Assembly (NCBI GenBank): GCA_963693285.1
Contig: OY848924.1
Coordinates: 805,501-869,500 of the forward strand
DNA: 64,000 bases
Direction of reading: 5' to 3'
From: Xestospongia muta
Taxonomy: Eukaryota > Porifera > Demospongiae > Haplosclerida > Petrosiidae
Shown here: piece after piece, positions 24,812-36,180 of the stretch
How positions within the stretch are numbered: the stretch's first letter is position 1
How the letters are laid out: every line of letters begins with the position of its first letter
Position numbers and translations under genes: made by a program
Notes under the pieces: generated by a model
The model's database searches: none
Told to the model about the DNA's origin: nothing
Seen by the model: the letters and a program-made list of their open reading frames with translations, nothing else

Positions 24812-25358
24812 TTACTATTAATAATTACATGTTATTATGTCATGATGATGTCATACGGTCTCACGTCTTGTCAGTTCAGTTGTATTTTATTTTATTCCTT
24901 CTTTAACTATTTGTATTATTTAACATGTCATGTCAATATATTTATTGATGTATTTTATTACTTCAGTAGTCAACAAGAACTATAGCTCACAACTTTTAGT
25001 ACTACTTCCATACATTTAAATACAATATAATAATGTATATATTAAATGTGTGGAGGTGGGTATGTTCACTGTTTGTGATGTACTTTTGGTGGCCAATTTT
25101 ATGAAATTCATATTAACTGTTGAGAGTTGTTTTTTCATTAACCTCTAGTGTAAACAGTGGCCCACCTGCAAATGTCTTTGAATATTATTAATATAGTTTA
25201 TCACTAGTGATTGTTTTTCCTATAAATATGATTAGGCAGTCTTGGTGGTCACTTTCATGGTATTTATTACATTTTACACCTTCTCTGAAATAGTCCACCC
25301 ATAGATATTGGACCTAGCTTACAGAACTCTGTGTACACTAGGTGTCAAGATAGCTGCT
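24812..25358. other. Intergenic spacer between the CAP-Gly and CARD-Death genes
   Basis: AT-rich. The first 90 bases are 3' UTR-like, and a diverged copy lies at 35429-35520, including a TCTTGTCAGTTCAGTTGTAT block. The second half probably holds the promoter of gene E. An in-frame TAG at 25302-25304 could also be an acceptor for an upstream exon. Confidence 0.5.
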
Positions 25359-25689
25359 ATGTCTGATGAAAAGGCTTTAAGAAGCTATAGAAGAGATGTT
25401 ATCGACGTTTTCGATTCCCACTATGACAAACTCTGTTTAGTACTAAAGGAATCTATGCAACAATTTGCTAATAAAGCCTTTGCTGCTAAATTGATATCAG
25501 ATGAAGTCAGGGATGAGAAAAAGTTCAGTAGTATCATGAATCAGTTCAAAGCTGGATTAGAGTGTAGAAATAGTGATTTGGAGATACAGGAAGACTGGAA
25601 ATGTTACGTTGAAATTCTTAAAGACCTTTGTGGACCAGCACCAATTGCTGGTGAAAATCTAGCTATAAAGTTACCAATTGCCTTTTCTG
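25359..25689 (+). CDS. CARD-like first exon of gene E
   Basis: 110 codons ending in phase 1. Helices: DVFDSHYDKLCLVLKE, FANKAFAAKLISDEVRDE, FSSIMNQFKAGLE, YVEILKDLC. It is similar in pattern to the C-terminal exon of gene A (14410-14741). A Death-fold, probably CARD-like, is inferred from helix spacing. It is expected to mediate homotypic contact. Confidence 0.7.
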
Positions 25690-28600
25690 GTAAGTATGAG
25701 TATATAGAGTTATGATTTCTGGCAATAGACTAGTCTGCGTTTAGAAATTATTCTAATTTTATAATTTTTTTTTCATTTTTAGATTATTTTGATCATAGTA
25801 GTATAAAAATATAATATGTAATTGATATCTTCAAAACCATTGTATAGATCTTTCAAATCTTTTGAGTCGATATGGTCTACAATATGAAGATTTGGATAAA
25901 GAGTGTAATGATGATGGTCTTATCATTAAAGCTTCACAAAGCATAGATAACTTCAAGAAAGCAAGTCGTTTTCTTAGTTTATCAAGCCAATCACTGGATG
26001 AAATCTCACGAATCGATAATGATGTAGAAAGGAAGACAGCTGTATTATGGAACTGGAAAAGAAAAAATGGGAGTGCTGCTACCACTATAGATTTGGTAAA
26101 AGCATTCTTAAAAATGGAGAAAAGAGATGCCGCAGAATCCATTTTAAAATATCTATCAGAGAAAACTACAGAGTCAATGGATAGTCAACCATATTACCTT
26201 GCTCTACATAAGGCAAAAGATCGTTATCCAAATTGGGAATGTTTGACACCAAGTGAGAAAGAGGTGGAGACAAATAAGCTGATGATTGAGAATCAAAATG
26301 TGCATGAAGCATATGCTATTTTTGTTGGCCGTATTATGCAGTCATTTATAGAACGCAAAGTTAATCCAATTGTTGTTCAAACAATTGCAGATAGTTTTGG
26401 CACTTTAGAAAGTAGTACGAATATATCTACAGTAGTGTTTGGTTTTGATGAATATGACAGTATTGCTACTGTGCTGTCTAAGTTAATCAAACACTGTTCG
26501 TGGTTTAACTATGAGTCACTTAAAGTTATTATTAAGTCCATAGGCAATGAAACTGAAAAGCAATACTTGGAAACATATGAAGATAAGAATCTCATTCCTT
26601 ACTTGAATCGCTCCATTTTTGAGATACCTTGTGCTTCATCCCACGATTCTTCTCGTACCAATCTCCTTTTAAAAGTATCTGAAGATCTTACTATAACTGG
26701 AAATAAAGTGAAAGCTGTACAACTAAAGCTAGCTCAATTATTAGGATGCACAGATGCTATCCTACATTTTCACAATTATATTGAAGGTTGTATTGAATTG
26801 GTATTTAGTCTTCCAACAACAGTATTTCGTAAGAGTTCCCATTTATCTCAGATATTTACTCATATTGAATGGGAAGAACCACAAAAATGTTACAGAGTCA
26901 AATGCAATATTGATCTAGTTTCTTTGCTGTAAGTATTATTATAATCTTTAGGTACTGGTCTCACTTACACTATATTTTTCTTAGATGCAGGCCTTTTTCT
27001 GAGAAACCAGAACTGTCCAAATCACTAATAAAGAAAGACAATGTTTTAATAATGAAGCTTTCAAAAGGTCAGTCGTAAGTATTGCATGTTTTCACTACAT
27101 GAACACACTTTGAAAGGAATACTTAGGCATATGGTAGCAATGCTATCACATGGCTATTTGTCTTTTTTTTGTCATGACTTCTTTGTATTACAAGATAATT
27201 GAAAAGCAAAAACACTTTAGACACCGTCTTCACTGAGATTAAAATGGGATACTTATGTTTGTAAGTATCATTTTAAGTGTTTGAGAAACTAAAGAAGTCA
27301 TTTCAGCAGCTTGATTTCGTTTACCTCTCACATCCATTTTCACAATTTGACATAGCAGTGACATAATAAATGAAATTCATGAATTGTGAGAATTATAAAT
27401 ACAATATAAACCACGAGGCAAAGATCTAGATAGGAAGTTGTCTGTTCATCTCTTTCTGAATTTGTCTATTAAAACATGTCTGATATACAACTTAATATTT
27501 TCTAGCTTCTTCTTTCTCAAATAGAAGACTCTTGACTATCAGCTAGCTTCAGTGCTCTCTGTAGCACCTATAACTTCTTCAGCTATATAATATTATGTTT
27601 AAAATATAATATACAATCTTTAAAACACATTATATTATAATATATTTATTGTGAATTTATTTTTGCAAGTTCTCCCACTATAATAAAAGTATCTCTCTAC
27701 TTCCATCATCAAGTTCAATTAATAAAAATATACATTTATTTTAAGCACTAAAAATACCGCTTTTGTAAAGAAAATAACTCAATGTAGACTTACTGCAATA
27801 AAGCTATATGTTTCTTTTATTAATAAGGTGTTCTATGAAGATGTGATAGTTAAGCTTTAAAGTTATTTCTTAAATATTTTCTTTGGAAAAAAATAATCAA
27901 ACAAGTAATTAAAATACTTTCTAAAATGAAGTAAATATAGGAATGGTTAACTAATTTCAGTCCTTTACGAAGAATATACAAAGAAGATAGTAGGATAGGC
28001 GGTTACATCATTCTGCATAATAACAAAGGCAAATTTAAATACATCAATATATTAAATGACATTTAATTCATTGTTTGGAAATATTTTTATTTACATGTGT
28101 TCTTACAACTTGAATAGAGAAACAAGAACTTGATGAAATGGAACAAGAAACTCTTTCACAATCATCCAATCCTATTGGAGTAAGTAATATATCTTAAATT
28201 AATAAATATATATTAATTTATTAATTCAGTTGGCACATGTAGTTTAGCACATTTCTATTGCATTTACTGTTGTGTGTAATGATATATGGAATTTTATAAC
28301 GTACCACAGCTAGTCAAATTATAGTAGTGTTATGATTGAAAGTCAAGCTATAAAGTTACCAATGAATTTATTGTTATTGCTTTGTGTGAGATTTAGCCAA
28401 AATGCTAGATCAAAAAGAATTATATCTTCAAGGTAATTAAGTCTTGAGTATTTCTCTTTACTATTTCAGAACAATCATTATCTTTTACTCAATGCTACTA
28501 AAGATGGAGACCTAGAGGGAGTGAAATCAGCTCTAATAAATGGAGCAGATGTGAATTACAGAACCAATGTTAGTTTTAGCTAATTTCTGCTTTCTTGTAT

Positions 28601-31600
28601 AATTGGCAGAAATATTATACCTTCCAATAAACTTAGTAAGAACACTGAAGTAGTATATCTGCACTATAGTGGTATGAAGTAGTATATATAGTTATATTTT
28701 AATTCTTTTAAATAATTAATATAATTCTTAATTTGAGAAGTAAATAATTTATAATTATTGCCTTTTAAAACAACAAGATTAATGATACATATCAATTGGT
28801 AACAGTGATATTAGAACATATCAGACTGAGATGTGATGTTAATGTTGTACTGATCAATGCATTGCATATTGACACTTTATAATAATTATTTATTTAGGAT
28901 CAATGGACAGCTCTATATATTGCTCCATCTAATGGTTTTACAGCTCTACATGTGTCCTCCCAGGAAGGTCATACTGAGATAGTCCAATTACTCTTACAAC
29001 ATCAAGCTGATCCCAATATTTGTAATGAGGTCAGTGTATATTGTGTATAGATATTGTTGTATGTACTACATAGTATTAAGTCTATATCATACTAGCAGAG
29101 CATGTATAGTGTATAGTGTGAATTAATGATATAATCGATGTTAATGTTGTACAAGTCAATGTAACACATAATAATTTCTGTAGGATCAGAAGACAGCTTT
29201 ACATTTTGCCTCAATGAAAGGTCGCATTGACATAGTCCAGCTACTATTGCAAAATAAAGCTGATCCCGATATTTGTAACAAGGTCAGTGTATATTGTGTA
29301 TAGATATTGTTGTATGTACTACATAGTATTAGATCTATATCATACTAGTACAGGATATATAGTGTATAGTGTGAGTTAGTGATATAATTGATGTTAATAT
29401 TGTACTAGTCAATGCAACGTTTATGATTAATTCCTATAGGATCAAGAGACAGCTTTATATTTGGCCTCAAGTAATGGTCACACTGAAATAGTCCAGTGTC
29501 TCTTAGAACATCAAGCTGATCCCAATATTCGTGACAAAGTCAGTGTGTATTGTGTATAGATATTGTTGTATGTACTACAGAGTATTAAGTCTATATCATA
29601 CGAGTACAGGATATATAATGTATAGTGAGAGTTAGTGATATAATTGATGTTACTGTTGTACTAGTCAATCTAACATAATAATTTACTAAGGATCAGAAGA
29701 CAGCTCTACAACTTGTCTCAGTTAGTGGTCGCATTGAGATAGTCCAATTACTACTTTATTATAAAGCTGATCCCAATATTTATGACAAGGTCAATGTATA
29801 TTATATATAGATGTTTTTGTATGCACTACATAGTATTAAGTCTATATTATACTAGTACAGGATATATAGTGTATAGTGTGAGTTAGTGATATAATTGATG
29901 TTAATATTGTACTAGTCAATGTAACCTGTAATAATTAATTTATGTAGGATAAGAAGACAGCTCTACATTGGGCCTCAAGAAATCGTCACACTGAAATAGT
30001 CCAGTTACTATTACAATACAAAGCTGATCCTAATATTTGTGACAAGGTCAGTGTATATTGTGTGTAGATATTGTTGTATGTACTACATAGTATTAAGTCT
30101 ATATCATAATAGTACAGGATATATAGTGTATAGTGTGAGTTAGTGATGTAATTGATGTTAATGTTGTACTAGTCAATATAAAATGTAATAATTAATTTAT
30201 GTAGGATAAGAAGACAGCTTTACAAATTGCCTCAAGAAATCGTTTCACTGAGATAGTCCAGTTACTCTTACAATACAAAGCTGATCCCAATATTTGTGAC
30301 AAGGTCAGTGTATATTGTGTGTAGATATTGTTGTATATACTACATAGTATTAAGTCTATATCATACTAGTACAGGATATATAGTGTATAGTGTGAGTCAG
30401 TGATATAATTGATGTTAATGTTGTACTAATCAATGTAACCTATATAATTTATTTCTGTAGAATTTGTGGACAGCTCTATTTTGGGCCACAAGTAATGGTT
30501 ACACAGAGATAGTCCAATTACTCTTAGAACATCAAGCTGATCCCAATATTTATAATGAGGTCAGTGTATATTGTGTATAGATATTGTTGTATGTACTACA
30601 TAGTATTAAGTCTATATCATACTAGTACAGGATATATAGTGTATAGTGTGAGTTAGTGATATAATTGATGTTAATATTATACTAGTCAATTTAGCCTATA
30701 TAATTAATTTCTCTAGGATCAGTTGACAGCTTTATTATTGGCCTTACATAAAGATCACACTGAGATAGTCCAGTTACTCTTACAATATAAAGCTGATCCC
30801 AATATTTGTGACAAGGTAAGTATATATTGTGTATAGATATTGTTGTATGTACTACATAGTATTAAGTCTATATCATACTAGTACAGAATATATAGTGTAG
30901 TGTGAGTTAGTGATATAATTGATGTTAATGTTGTGCTAGTCAATGTAACTTGTAATAATTAATTTTAATAGGATCATAAGACAGCTCTACATTTGGCCTC
31001 TAGTAAAGGTCACACTGAGTTAGTCCAGTTACTCTTCCGATATAAAGCTGATCCCAATATTTGTGACAAGGTCAGTGTGTATTGTGTATAGATATTGTTG
31101 TAAGTACTACATAATATTAAGTCTATATCATACTAGTACAGGATATATAGTGTATAGTGTGAGTTTATGATATAATTGATGTTAATGTTGTACTAGTCAT
31201 TGTAACCTATAAACATTAATTTCTGTAGGATCAGCAGACAGCTTTATATTCAGCCTCAAGTAATGGTCACACTAAGATAGTCCAGTTAGTCTTAGAACAT
31301 CAAGCTGATCCCAATATTTGTAATAAGGTCAGTGTGTATTGTGTATAGATATTGTTGTAGGTACTACATAGTATTAAGTCTACATCATTCTAGTACAGGA
31401 TATATAGTGTATAGTGTGAGTTAATGATATAATTGATGTTAATGTTGTACTAGTCATTGTAACCTATAAATATTAACTTCTGTAGGATCAGCAGACAGCT
31501 TTATATTCAGCCTCAAGTAATGGTCACACTGAGATAGTTCAGTTACTCTTAGAACATCAAGCTGATCCCAATATTTGTAATAAGGTCAGTGTGTATTGTG

Positions 31601-34189
31601 TATAGATGTTGTTGTATGTACTACATAGTATTAAGTCTATATCATACTAGTACAGGATACATAGTGTATAATGTGAGTTCGTGATATAATTGATGTTAAT
31701 GTTGTACTAGTCAATGTAACATATAATAATTAATTACTAGTCATTAAATGATTTACTTCTATAGGATCAGAGGACAGCTCTATATTGGGCTTCAAGTAAT
31801 GGTCACACTAAGATAGTTCAATTACTCTTAAAACATAAAGCTAATCCTAATATTTGTACTAAGGTCAGTATATGGCTAATTTTTGTTGATAATTTATTCT
31901 TAGTTAGACTGGTGATACCGCATTACATATTGCCTGCTATAATAGACATCTTAATGTCATTGACTGCTTGCTATCTGAAGAAGCAGATGTAACAATTAAA
32001 AACAGTGATGGGAAAATTCCACTGGATGTATGTAAAGATACAAACAAGAAAGAAATTTATAGTCTCTTTACCAAATATAGTCCAAAGCGAGGTGAGATAA
32101 AAATCAACAACACTACACACTCATACACATCTTATTTGTTAATTAATATCTAGTTTTGGAAGATGTGTCTGTGTGGGATATTGAAAATGTTGAAGAAGAT
32201 CAGATCTTTGAGAAACAAGACTATGGATTCATGTTAGTCATTCCATCGTTAGCTGTACCAAAGAAAATAAAAGTTGAAGCCAAAATTAATGTTATTGCAC
32301 CAGAGGAAAAAGATATCATTCTTCCTCCTGATGTCGAGGTTGTGAGCTGTTTCTATAAAATTGAAACAACCGGAAAATTCTCAAAACCTATTAAGCTTCA
32401 TCTTCAACATAATGTTGAACTCACATCACAAGAAGAATGTGAACAGTTAGCCTTTATAAAAGCTAAAGGACAACCACCTTATAAATTTGAGATCTTGTCC
32501 ACTACACAAGAGTTCACACCTTGTAATAACTCAGGTGTTATATCTGCCTCTGATTTCTCTGTTGTGTTTAGTCTTGTCAAGAAAATAAAAGCAGTTGTCT
32601 GTCAAGAGCGATATGTGATGACAGTATTTTTCAAGCGTATTGATAAATCTACTTGGGAAATCCTAGCAGTGGTTACAAAGGATTTTGGACCTTTTGTTAA
32701 GGTAGTCAGTTATTAGTAATGCATGTAAAGTGAAATTGTACTAATTTAGTATGTACTGTTCTTTTTGTTATAGAGAGTTTGCACTGAGAAATGTTTTGAA
32801 AGTTGGGAAAGAAAAGAACCAGTCTCTTTTTTCTTTGATCCTGACATTAATAAAGTGACCATTACTAATGAGTATTATGAGATCAAGCCAATGATCAATC
32901 ATCCATTTGAAGTAAAATATTTAGCTGATGGCATGACTTTTTTATTTTTACTGTATTAAAGGTCTCTAAGAAAGATGTTGATAAATGTCAACCTGATATA
33001 GCTGTCCTGCCTTACTTAAAAATTAAAGCTTCTCTCAAGGATAATGAAGACATTATTGACTTTGTGCTCAATTTTAAAGGAATGAGAGAAGAGGCGAGAT
33101 TAGTGATTGCTAGTGATGATTTGCAAAAAATCAAAGGTATGGAAATGAAACAATTAAAGTCTTTTTAAATAATATATACATGATTTTAAGGTGACTTTCC
33201 AATACTAAATTAATACTATATTTTTATGTAGATATACCTCTTCCTATATCTCCTGCTAATCTCTCTGCTAGTCAATGTAGTTCAGAGAAAACAAAAATTG
33301 AAGATGAATTGTTATGTGAGTCATTTAAGTGCAAGATGTATTAATCTTATTGTATTCTTGGGCTATGTAAATAGATGGTTATTATGGAAATATCTTTTTT
33401 ATTAGATAAGGTACCAAAGAAGCATCACCTAATGATGTTACTTCATCGAATTAGAGATATATGGGATATTATTTGCAAACAACTTGATGTGCCTTATGGT
33501 GATATAAAGTCTGCTATGTACAAGGAGGCCTGTGGAGATACCAGAAGACTCTCTGAAGTCCTTCAGATCTGGATAGATAAGAGAACTCGCCCAGTTCGTT
33601 GGCAAACAATTATTACTGTTATAGAGAAGCGACCTGTAGAAAACAAAGCAGTAGCTGATGAGATATATCAGTTCTTAACAAGACCAGACATTCAGAATGA
33701 ATATCTGTCTTCTCATTATCAAACTGGTAAAAGGAAATTTTATTATTTATTAAATGTTCTTTATCATCACTCAAGATCAGTCAAACACTACATTTAATTC
33801 TCCCCTTCCAATTGCACCAAAACCTACTGCAAAAAGCGGTACAAGTGTTAACTATTATTATATATTAAAGTTTATATACTTTTATTCATTTGTTTGTTAC
33901 TATAGGTCACCCTATATCTACTGTTATTCCTACTCCAATTGCACCAAAACCAGCTACAAAGAAAGGTACACAATAGACTATAAGTACTTATTCATAATTT
34001 ATTACTGTAGGTTGTTCTTCATCTCATCTTCCACCTCCTACTGCACCAAAACCAGCTAAAAAGAAAGGTAATAGAGTAACCTCTAAAAGGGCAATGATCA
34101 ATTTTTTTCTAGTTGAAATGGAACAAGAAACTCCATTACCATCATCAAGTTCCTGGTCAACTGACTCACCTAATAAGCTGGGTCCATAG
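25359..34189 (+). CDS. Gene E: CARD-like / Death / unknown / Ank array / ZU5 / Death protein
   Basis: Exons, all with matching phase: 25359-25689, 25848-26928, 26985-27067, 28118-28179, 28470-28568, 28898-29029, 29184-29282, 29440-29538, 29691-29789, 29948-30046, 30205-30303, 30461-30559, 30717-30815, 30972-31070, 31229-31327, 31486-31584, 31765-31863, 31908-32091, 32154-32701, 32774-32911, 32962-33136, 33232-33315, 33406-33726, 33776-33838, 33906-33965, 34011-34067, 34113-34189 (stop TAG). Domain order: CARD-like, Death, conserved helical region, about 14 ankyrin repeats, ZU5, second Death domain, Pro/Lys-rich tail. The Ank-ZU5-Death end resembles true ankyrins; the front end resembles apoptosis or immune adaptors. 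Start: ATG at 25359 is the first in frame. It could be two genes joined by my model; the clean phase-0/phase-1 link at 28118-28470 argues for one. Confidence 0.75.
25848..26928 (+). CDS. Death domain plus conserved unknown domain of gene E
   Basis: A 1081-base exon. The first 100 or so codons form a Death domain: LSNLLSRYGLQYEDLDKE, WNWKRKNGSAATTIDLVKAF, KRDAAESILKYL, with the hallmark W-x-x-K-N-G-x-x-A-T motif. The remaining 250 residues hold a mixed region I know only as an uncharacterised module of sponge and cnidarian Death/NLR-type proteins: HCSWFNYESLKVIIKSIG, YEDKNLIPYLNRSIFEIP and GCIELVFSLP. It has no recognised catalytic motif. Confidence 0.75.
26929..28469 (+). other. Introns with two short linker exons of gene E
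   Basis: Exon 26985-27067 finishes the unknown domain (starts CRPFSEKPEL). Exon 28118-28179 encodes a Glu-rich linker (ELDEMEQETLSQSSNPIG) much like the exon at 44395-44462 and the last exon at 34113. The long intron 27068-28117 is AT-rich; I see nothing else in it. Confidence 0.6.
28470..31863 (+). CDS. Tandem array of Ank exons, gene E
   Basis: Thirteen exons each encode one ankyrin repeat. Eleven of these, from 29184 on, are exactly 99 bases, phase 0, with introns of 152-180 bases, giving a period of about 257 bases. The typical repeat reads DQ-TAL--AS-NGHTEIVQLL followed by L-HQADPNICNK. Introns share long blocks (GTCAGTGTATATTGTGTATA at the 5' end, a GATATAATTGATGTTAATG block near the 3' end). 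The second exon (28898-29029, 132 bases) looks like an exon in which the start of one repeat was fused to another. Function: protein binding surface. Confidence 0.88.
31908..32091 (+). CDS. Capping Ank exon of gene E
   Basis: 184 bases, phase 0 in, phase 1 out. It encodes a final repeat and a half: TGDTALHIACYNRHLNV, LLSEEADVTIKNSDGKIPLD, ending in SLFTKYSPKR. The same exon type is found at 42310-42493. It joins the Ank stack to the ZU5 block. Confidence 0.82.
32154..33136 (+). CDS. ZU5 and following beta-rich region, gene E
   Basis: Exons 32154-32701, 32774-32911 and 32962-33136. ZU5 signature: DYGFMLVIPSLAVPK, then PPDVEVVSCFYKIET, GKFSKPIKLHLQHNV. The next two exons carry EPVSFFFDPDINKVTITNEY and a segment ending LNFKGMREEARLVIASDD. 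They could be a UPA-like module as in ankyrin, PIDD and UNC5, but I cannot confirm that. The intron 32912-32961 is only 50 bases. ZU5 domains bind partners or autoprocess in PIDD; no HFS autocleavage motif is seen. Confidence 0.78.
33406..33726 (+). CDS. C-terminal Death domain of gene E
   Basis: 321-base exon, phase 1 in and out. Motifs: HHLMMLLHRIRDIWDIICKQ, LSEVLQIWIDKRTRPVRWQT, VENKAVADEIYQFL. It is near-identical in plan to gene F's exon at 43910-44230 and closely related to gene A's at 11009-11284. Confidence 0.83.
33776..34189 (+). CDS. Pro/Lys-rich tail of gene E
   Basis: Short phase-1 exons 33776-33838, 33906-33965, 34011-34067 and the last exon 34113-34189. Three of them are repeats of one motif (PIAPKPTAK, PIAPKPATKK, PTAPKPAKKK), so they arose by exon duplication. 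The stop is at 34187. The tail could bind SH3/WW or acidic partners; this is a guess. Confidence 0.7.
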
Positions 34190-35485
34190 TTCTGATGAAG
34201 CTACACCATGTTGTTATTATAATTACAATATTTTTAGTTTATGAGGTTTTTTGTGTTAGAGACTAAACAGTTTTTAAGCTGAATTTTTGATATTCCCAGA
34301 AAATAATACCCTCTTTTGCCATACTTATTTACCTTGCTGCTATACTTCTTTGTTATATTTAGTGTTTTTGTTGAGTGAACTTTATGTATTAGATGAGTGA
34401 GTGGATTGATAATCAACAATGTGGGTGTCGTTCAAACTGTAACCATGTGGTGATTGTGTATCAGAATTTCAGTGTCATTTCAGGAGTTTAATGAATTCAG
34501 TACTATTGCACAAAGATGAAATGATTTAGCAAATATTTGCATGTCTTTATTGTTAATGACTTTAAAATTTCAGTAGCTACTATGATATCATGACCATTAG
34601 TGTTAATATATATATGTCTCAATACTTCTTGTTGAAGTCTGTCAGTTACCTGTGTAATTCAGTTGAGTTGTAGAAGGATGATAATCCATTACAGATACAG
34701 TAACAGAGAGAAATGTTGACTAACATTGAGATGAATCTTCCACGGTAGATAATTAGTCCAAGAAGAGACTTACTATCCAGAAAATTTTATCATTGCTGTC
34801 CATATGTTACTGTGGAGAGTTGCTGAAATAAAGCTCTTAAAGGAGCTACTGAGACATCTTCATACAATGCAAGAGAAAATGTAGTTTTATTTATACAACA
34901 ATCCTCCTCTAGTTGTCTTCCATATATAAACAGTCTTGAGGTGCATAACTTTTTCTGACACTAATCTAAATTTTCACATTGTTTATTACAACAAATTTAC
35001 TGATTTATAGAAAACAGAAACATAAGACAGCAATTTCTGTTAATTTGATACTATAGCCTTGGAAATCATAGCATCAGAAAAGAGTGTATAAGAAATTATA
35101 CGTCTGTCCAGGAGGTATACAAGTTATTTATTCGAAATAGAGCAATTTGATTGGTCAATTAAGAGATAACATGGTACAATTTTAAAGATTTTCTGTCTCT
35201 ATCAAATACATTGACCACATCATGTACATTGTTGATACTTTAATTGATTTTTTAAATAAATCTAGATTGCATGTACTCTCTTGTTTACTTTACATAGTAA
35301 TATTTGTAGTGTTAATATTTGTGGGAAACATTGCTTTACTGTAAATTGAACTGTGATACTTTGTTAAACCTGAGACAACAGTATACCATCATATTAACTC
35401 AACCAAGTTACTAAAAATAGACAAGTAGTTACTATAAGTAGTTACAATCATTATGACGTAATGACATCATACAGTCTTAAATACT
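34190..35485. other. Intergenic region with CAP-Gly 3' remnant
   Basis: AT-rich. Mostly featureless except for 35363-35428 (see the pseudogene entry). Confidence 0.5.
35363..35428 (+). pseudogene. Remnant of the last CAP-Gly gene exon
   Basis: Encodes VKPETTVYHHINSTKLLKID and a stop, matching the end of the CAP-Gly gene (VKPEKATLRSINCAKLLKID). The following 90 bases also match that gene's 3' flank. No upstream CAP-Gly sequence precedes it directly, so it is a broken duplicate. Confidence 0.8.
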
Positions 35486-35740
35486 AACTGTATCTTGTCA
35501 GTTCAGTTGTATATTATTTTGTCCCTTCTCTATTTAATATCTATTATTAATATCCATATGTCATGTAATATAATTAATATTATTATATATTGTTATGTCT
35601 TTAGAAATCTGATAAGAAGTCTATACGTTTTGATTAGGATACTAACCCCCTAATATAATCATTAATTTTATACCTAATTATAGAAAATGTATGGCAATAA
35701 ACTATTTTGTTGTAATTTCCTTTAAGCAAATCAGTTGAAC

Positions 35741-36180
35741 TACTATAGCTTTTCAGTGTGTGACTTACACTCACTAACATGTGGTATAAAAAGTATGTGT
35801 AGTATTACTACAGTGTAAGCTGTAGCTATTTTAATTATTATTAAATTGTAGGAGTGTACTCAATAGAGATTCTGTCAGGTGAACACTTTCAAGCATCTGG
35901 TTGGCTGTAAGTAACACTACCCACATATCTATAATTATATATAGCAAACTTTCAGATAAAATTTGTTTGTATATAGTCAGGTTGTCTACCATGACTGATG
36001 TCACTTCAGACTTAATAAGAAACACTGATTGATCTTTGTGCAGACTTTGGGTTTTGTTGAATTTTTGGTACATTTGTAATCAAAAGAAATTGGTAAGTAA
36101 TATACTTGTAGAATTAGTTACTGAACTGCCATCATGTGATATTACATAATATGCATGAAGTAATAGCTCAGTCTTTCACA
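35741..36180. repeat. Dispersed repeat shared with 38686-39125 and 46443-46880
   Basis: About 440 bases present three times; the third copy (46443-46880) is slightly diverged. It includes a stretch with AG/GT borders (35852-35906) that can be read GVYSIEILSGEHFQASGW, faintly like the GT-RF-GET-F-SG-W part of a CAP-Gly domain. Open frames on the minus strand here are shadows. Confidence 0.7.

Noticed and set aside
28898..31863. Regular 257-bp spacing resembling a CRISPR or satellite array
   Set aside because: Each unit has a 99-base Ank coding exon with AG/GT borders, so it is an exon array.
35831..36073. Minus-strand open frame repeated at 38776 and, in part, 46588
   Set aside because: Repeated only because the DNA is duplicated; no splice or domain evidence, and the plus strand fits exon-like borders better.
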